Part shown: in pieces, positions 16,902-17,535 of the stretch
How positions within the stretch are numbered: the first letter of the stretch is position 1
Layout of the letters: each line of letters opens with the position of its first letter
From: Dehalococcoidales bacterium
GTDB lineage: Bacteria > Chloroflexota > Dehalococcoidia > Dehalococcoidales > UBA2162
DNA: 17,535 nucleotides
NCBI GenBank assembly: GCA_020343555.1
Contig: CP070800.1
Span: 1,811,983-1,829,517, forward strand
Reading direction: 5' to 3'
Position numbers and translations under genes: made by a program
Notes under the pieces: generated by a model
The model's input: only the letters and a program-made list of their open reading frames with translations
Database searches by the model: none
Told to the model about the DNA's origin: nothing

Positions 16902-17327
16902 ATGAGTGATAAGTACGACCCGGTTATAGTGGGATTTTTCTGCAACTGGTGCACATCGACTGCAGCAGACCTTGCCGGTACAAGCCGAATGCAATATCCG
17001 GCAAATGTGAGAGCTATAAGAACGATGTGCAGCGGATCGGTCGACCCGGTCTATATTCTGAGAGCATTACTCAGCGGAGCTGATGCAGTAATAGTAGGCG
17101 GTTGCGCTCCGGGCGACTGTCATTACGTTTCCGGTAATTATAAAACAAGACGAAGGATCAAAGCTCTTAAGACCATACTGAATACGTTAGGTCTGGATGA
17201 TGAGAGAGTCTGGTTGAGATGGATAAGCGCCTCGGAAGGCGGAAAATTTGCCGAGACGATGAAAGAAATAACCGGGGAAATGGAAAAGAAAGGTCCTAAT
17301 CCTCTGAATAAACAGTGGACGGTCTAG
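16902..17327 (+). CDS. mvhD: MvhD-like hydrogenase iron-sulfur subunit
   Basis: A 141-residue protein of the MvhD/FrhD family. It shows VGFFCNWCTSTAADLAG with C14/C17, then TMCSG with C43, and GGCAPGDCHY with C68/C73, the cysteines that bind a [2Fe-2S] cluster. In methanogens MvhD passes electrons from hydrogenase or formate dehydrogenase to HdrA; BamF is a bacterial relative. GGGGAG precedes the ATG. It begins 16 bases after the tandem HdrA stop. The opposite operon has the same domain fused to its HdrA, which supports a direct contact between the two here. All key positions are cysteine, with no UGA. Confidence 0.92.
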   Translation: MSDKYDPVIVGFFCNWCTSTAADLAGTSRMQYPANVRAIRTMCSGSVDPVYILRALLSGADAVIVGGCAPGDCHYVSGNYKTRRRIKALKTILNTLGLDDERVWLRWISASEGGKFAETMKEITGEMEKKGPNPLNKQWTV

Positions 17328-17340
17328 ACAGGAGGATATG

Positions 17341-17535
17341 GTGCGTAACGCAATATTAGATACAAGCAAAGATGGAATGCTGGAGTCGATAAAAGGATTT
17401 CTTAAAGGTCTGCTTGAGAAAGAACTGGTAAACGCAGTCTTGGTTCCGGTCGAACTTCCTTCCGGGAACAATGTGGTACAGACACTCGTCAGTAATCCGG
17501 AGAAGCTGGATTCGGCTAATCCTCTTGCTCCGGTA
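17341..17535 (+). CDS. FrhB-type F420 hydrogenase/dehydrogenase beta subunit, 3' end outside window
   Basis: The first 65 residues of an open frame that runs off the window. The segment ESIKGFLKGLLEKELVNAVL, then VPVELPSGNNVVQTLVSNPE and a final PLAPV, resembles the start of FrhB/FdhB-like flavoproteins that accompany HdrA-MvhD sets in bacteria. These carry FAD and iron-sulfur clusters and exchange electrons with F420, NAD(P)H or ferredoxin. AGGAGG (17330-17335) lies 5 bases before GTG 17341. ATG 17338, one codon earlier, is only 2 bases from that site, so GTG is preferred, but the difference is one residue. It follows mvhD by 13 bases. The family call rests on a short N-terminal piece. Confidence 0.7.
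   Translation, partial: MRNAILDTSKDGMLESIKGFLKGLLEKELVNAVLVPVELPSGNNVVQTLVSNPEKLDSANPLAPV

Noticed and set aside
1..17535. CRISPR arrays, insertion sequences, tRNA or rRNA genes
   Set aside because: No regularly spaced repeats, transposase-like frames, terminal inverted repeats or tRNA-like folds were noticed.

Overview
The window comes from an anaerobic bacterium that decodes UGA as selenocysteine. Two genes carry an in-frame UGA at a redox position. Each UGA is followed, inside the coding sequence, by a stem-loop with the same GGUC apical loop. Selenocysteine elements inside the gene are a bacterial trait (archaea keep them in untranslated regions). TTGACA-type promoters, Shine-Dalgarno sites and a PaaX-type regulator agree. 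Base composition looks moderate (roughly mid-40s % GC by eye). Candidate lineages are Dehalococcoidia-type Chloroflexota or Desulfobacterota; the window alone does not decide this.

Layout. (1) Bases 1-1923, plus strand: the end of a UGSC-family selenoprotein gene, cut by the window edge, then a small CGGC-domain protein gene. (2) 1981-2875, plus: a PaaX-family repressor gene whose predicted promoter lies inside an inverted repeat. (3) 10316-2885, minus: a five-gene operon. Its order is tungsten aldehyde:ferredoxin oxidoreductase (BamB-like), multi-cluster ferredoxin (BamC-like), a 1189-residue HdrA-HdrA-MvhD fusion with selenocysteine at residue 63, HdrC, HdrB. (4) 10317-10712: a divergent control region with two promoter-like sequences, each followed 2 bases later by the same 12-mer, ATATGACGTTAT. 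(5) 10713 to the end, plus: HdrD-like HdrC-HdrB fusion, HdrA, tandem HdrA, stand-alone MvhD, and the start of an FrhB-type flavoprotein that runs off the window.

How it may work together. The two divergent operons encode two parallel sets of heterodisulfide-reductase-type electron-transfer proteins. One carries a tungsten oxidoreductase; the other carries an F420-hydrogenase-beta-like subunit. The simplest reading is a soluble flavin-based electron bifurcating or confurcating system. It would exchange electrons between a low-potential BamBC-like catalytic pair, ferredoxin, a dithiol/disulfide or similar acceptor at HdrB, and an NAD(P)H- or F420-type partner at the FrhB subunit. It resembles class II benzoyl-CoA reductase (Bam) complexes, and a PaaX regulator next door fits an acyl-CoA or aromatic substrate. 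The true substrate cannot be read from the sequence. No membrane protein, RNA gene, mobile element or CRISPR array was seen.
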